From Amoebophrya sp. A120 (lineage: Eukaryota > Sar > Dinophyceae > Syndiniales > Amoebophryaceae): a stretch of 64,000 bases of DNA. The notes under the pieces were generated by a model, which was given only the letters and a program-made list of their open reading frames with translations, had not been told where the DNA came from and did no database searches. The DNA is taken from the NCBI GenBank assembly GCA_905178155.1, contig CAJINV010000003.1, forward strand, positions 7,735,882-7,799,881, in the 5' to 3' direction. Each line of letters begins with the position of its first letter. The stretch's first letter is position 1. The position numbers and the translations under genes are program-made. Positions 62,718-64,000 of the stretch are shown in pieces.

Positions 62718-64000
62718 CTACTCCGATCTTGCGCTAAGCAGATCCTCCTCTTCATTGTTCTCGGAATCCTCAGCACCCTCCCAATCTGCCTCCGTACCGG
62801 GTAACGCACTCGCGAAACGCTCAAGCCTGGGCTCCAGCAGTGCCGTGTTAATGCGAATCAGAACGTCGGACGAAGCCTCGGTGGCGTAGTCGGCTTGGCT
62901 GTCACTGAACTGCGAGACGGTATGCTGGGTGTCCTCGCTGCGCAAGTCCATATCGTCGTCCGGGAGGTCCACCAAGTCCTGCTCCGAGGCAGCGTCCGGA
63001 CCATCCGCCGGGGAATCCTCGTGAATCAGCACGTTTTGTTCGGAGTTCGCTTTGCTCCTGGAGGAGATTGATGTTTCCGATCCATTACTTTGATCAGCGG
63101 AGGAAGACGAGGATGAGACCGCTGCACCATCTTCGTCGTTTTCAGAACCAGACGAGTGTTTGTTTTCGCTGAAATCGTCGTCCTCATGGTCGCTGCTTCC
63201 TTCGTCTTTGTCGTCCTCCTGCTCCTCCTCTGCTTCTCGTGCAAAGGCAAATTCGTCTACTTCCTCGCCTTGCTCAGCGATTATGGTGCTCGAGCGTGTA
63301 CGACCCGGTGCGTTGTCTAAGTCAAGAATAACGCTGCTACGCGCCGGCAAAGACTGCAATTGAAGGTCGTGGTGGTGGTCCTCGTGCTGCTCTTGCTGCG
63401 AAACGGCTCTGCCTCGCGTGGTGTCCGAGTGGTCTGATAGCACTTCTGTGGCAAAGCCGCGCTCTTCACTTGGTCGTCGAGAGGCAGCTTCTGGCTCGCT
63501 CGTGATACGCCGTTTTGTAGCGCTCTTCCCTGGCGGCCGAGGAGGTGTCGTGGGAGCGGTCGCTGCCGAAGGTTGAAGTTCCTCGATCTCATCCACCGCT
63601 AGGGAAGAACGCCGGCCGTTTTCTTCCGGGTCTTCCTGCAGATTCTCCGCGGAGACTACATCGAAGACCCAGGTCTCGCGAACAGCCTCGCCGTCGTCGC
63701 CAGGTTGTTCCATTTGCAGATGACCGCCAGCAGCTTTCTTTGCTGCCTTCTCGCTGGTGACATCAAGACCAAGGTGATGAGACGCCGCACGTGTTGCTTG
63801 TTTCTCAACATCCGCGTTCTTGTCTCCACCAAATTTTTGGATCGCGCTCGGCGAGGGAAAGGGCGTTCGCGACGACCTCGACGCGGTTTGGCCAAACGAC
63901 CAGTCCAGAATGTTTTGGTCATGATCATCTTCATCACGTCGTCCACCGTCGGCTTCAGCGGACGAAGACGTAGCTGAACTTTGATGTTCCTGGTTTGTGT
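62718..64000 (-). CDS. Acidic low-complexity protein, partial (5' end beyond the window)
   Basis: The frame is open from the right edge to a stop at 62718, 427 codons, with no need for an intron. Composition is dominated by Glu, Asp and Ser (DEGSSDHEDDDFSENKHS, SSSSSADQSNGSETS), with Pro/Arg-rich patches (TAPTTPPRPPGKSATKRR) and a His run (HEDHHHD). It looks largely disordered. The C-terminal 50 residues (DVLIRINTALLEPRLERF) may form a helix. Acidic disordered proteins of this sort are often nuclear, histone-binding or transcription-related, but no domain is seen here, so no function is assigned. Its start, and any folded N-terminal domain, lie outside the window. Confidence 0.7.
   Translation of the reverse strand, partial: TNQEHQSSATSSSAEADGGRRDEDDHDQNILDWSFGQTASRSSRTPFPSPSAIQKFGGDKNADVEKQATRAASHHLGLDVTSEKAAKKAAGGHLQMEQPGDDGEAVRETWVFDVVSAENLQEDPEENGRRSSLAVDEIEELQPSAATAPTTPPRPPGKSATKRRITSEPEAASRRPSEERGFATEVLSDHSDTTRGRAVSQQEQHEDHHHDLQLQSLPARSSVILDLDNAPGRTRSSTIIAEQGEEVDEFAFAREAEEEQEDDKDEGSSDHEDDDFSENKHSSGSENDEDGAAVSSSSSSADQSNGSETSISSRSKANSEQNVLIHEDSPADGPDAASEQDLVDLPDDDMDLRSEDTQHTVSQFSDSQADYATEASSDVLIRINTALLEPRLERFASALPGTEADWEGAEDSENNEEEDLLSARSE

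Noticed and set aside
1-64000. Dinoflagellate spliced-leader RNA gene, tRNA, rRNA or CRISPR array
   Set aside because: None found by reading for the conserved spliced-leader core, tRNA arms, rRNA stretches or regular spacer-repeat arrays. The taxon call therefore rests on gene order and introners only.

Overview
The window is nuclear DNA of a eukaryote with spliced genes. Exons are GC-rich, introns and spacers are AT-richer, and proteins include calreticulin, an RRM protein and a WGR/PARP protein. Six genes lie on the + strand (0.6-20.8 kb). All genes I accept from 23.4 kb to the right edge lie on the - strand. Large co-oriented gene blocks are typical of dinoflagellates. Many introns are introner-like elements: inserted DNA with terminal inverted repeats (TIRs), flanking 4-5 bp target-site duplications (TSDs) and mostly no GT-AG ends. 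That combination is known to me from Amoebophrya-type parasitic dinoflagellates (Syndiniales). The taxon is an inference; no rRNA or tRNA gene was seen to confirm it.

+ strand block: a membrane protein with a Cys-rich segment (609-4027); a GcvH-like protein that has lost the lipoyl lysine (4687-6264); a fusion of formiminoglutamate deiminase and an M20 amidohydrolase (6724-9549); an RRM protein with a Gly/Asn/Gln-rich tail (10405-14133); a cyclophilin (15501-17235); and a large multi-pass membrane protein (17735-20764).

Strand switch: 20.8-23.4 kb has no gene and is very AT-rich. The two blocks converge on it.

- strand block, left to right: MFS transporter (23451-27804), small basic protein, histidine phosphatase, Asn-glycosylation-rich membrane protein, EXD-like 3'-5' exonuclease, single-pass membrane protein, membrane alpha/beta hydrolase with a C-terminal EF-hand-like loop, PARP-like protein with a degenerate catalytic triad, TPR protein, unknown basic protein, multi-pass membrane protein, calreticulin, alpha/beta hydrolase with a UIM-like motif, and an acidic low-complexity protein running off the right edge.

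Thirteen introner-like elements in at least seven TIR families were found, twelve with a clear TSD. Removing the element plus one TSD copy restores the reading frame in all twelve. In several cases this restores a recognisable conserved motif (cyclophilin GMDV, histidine phosphatase GDPYIELT, MFS helix 1). This is the most striking system in the window. Exon borders not listed explicitly are approximate.
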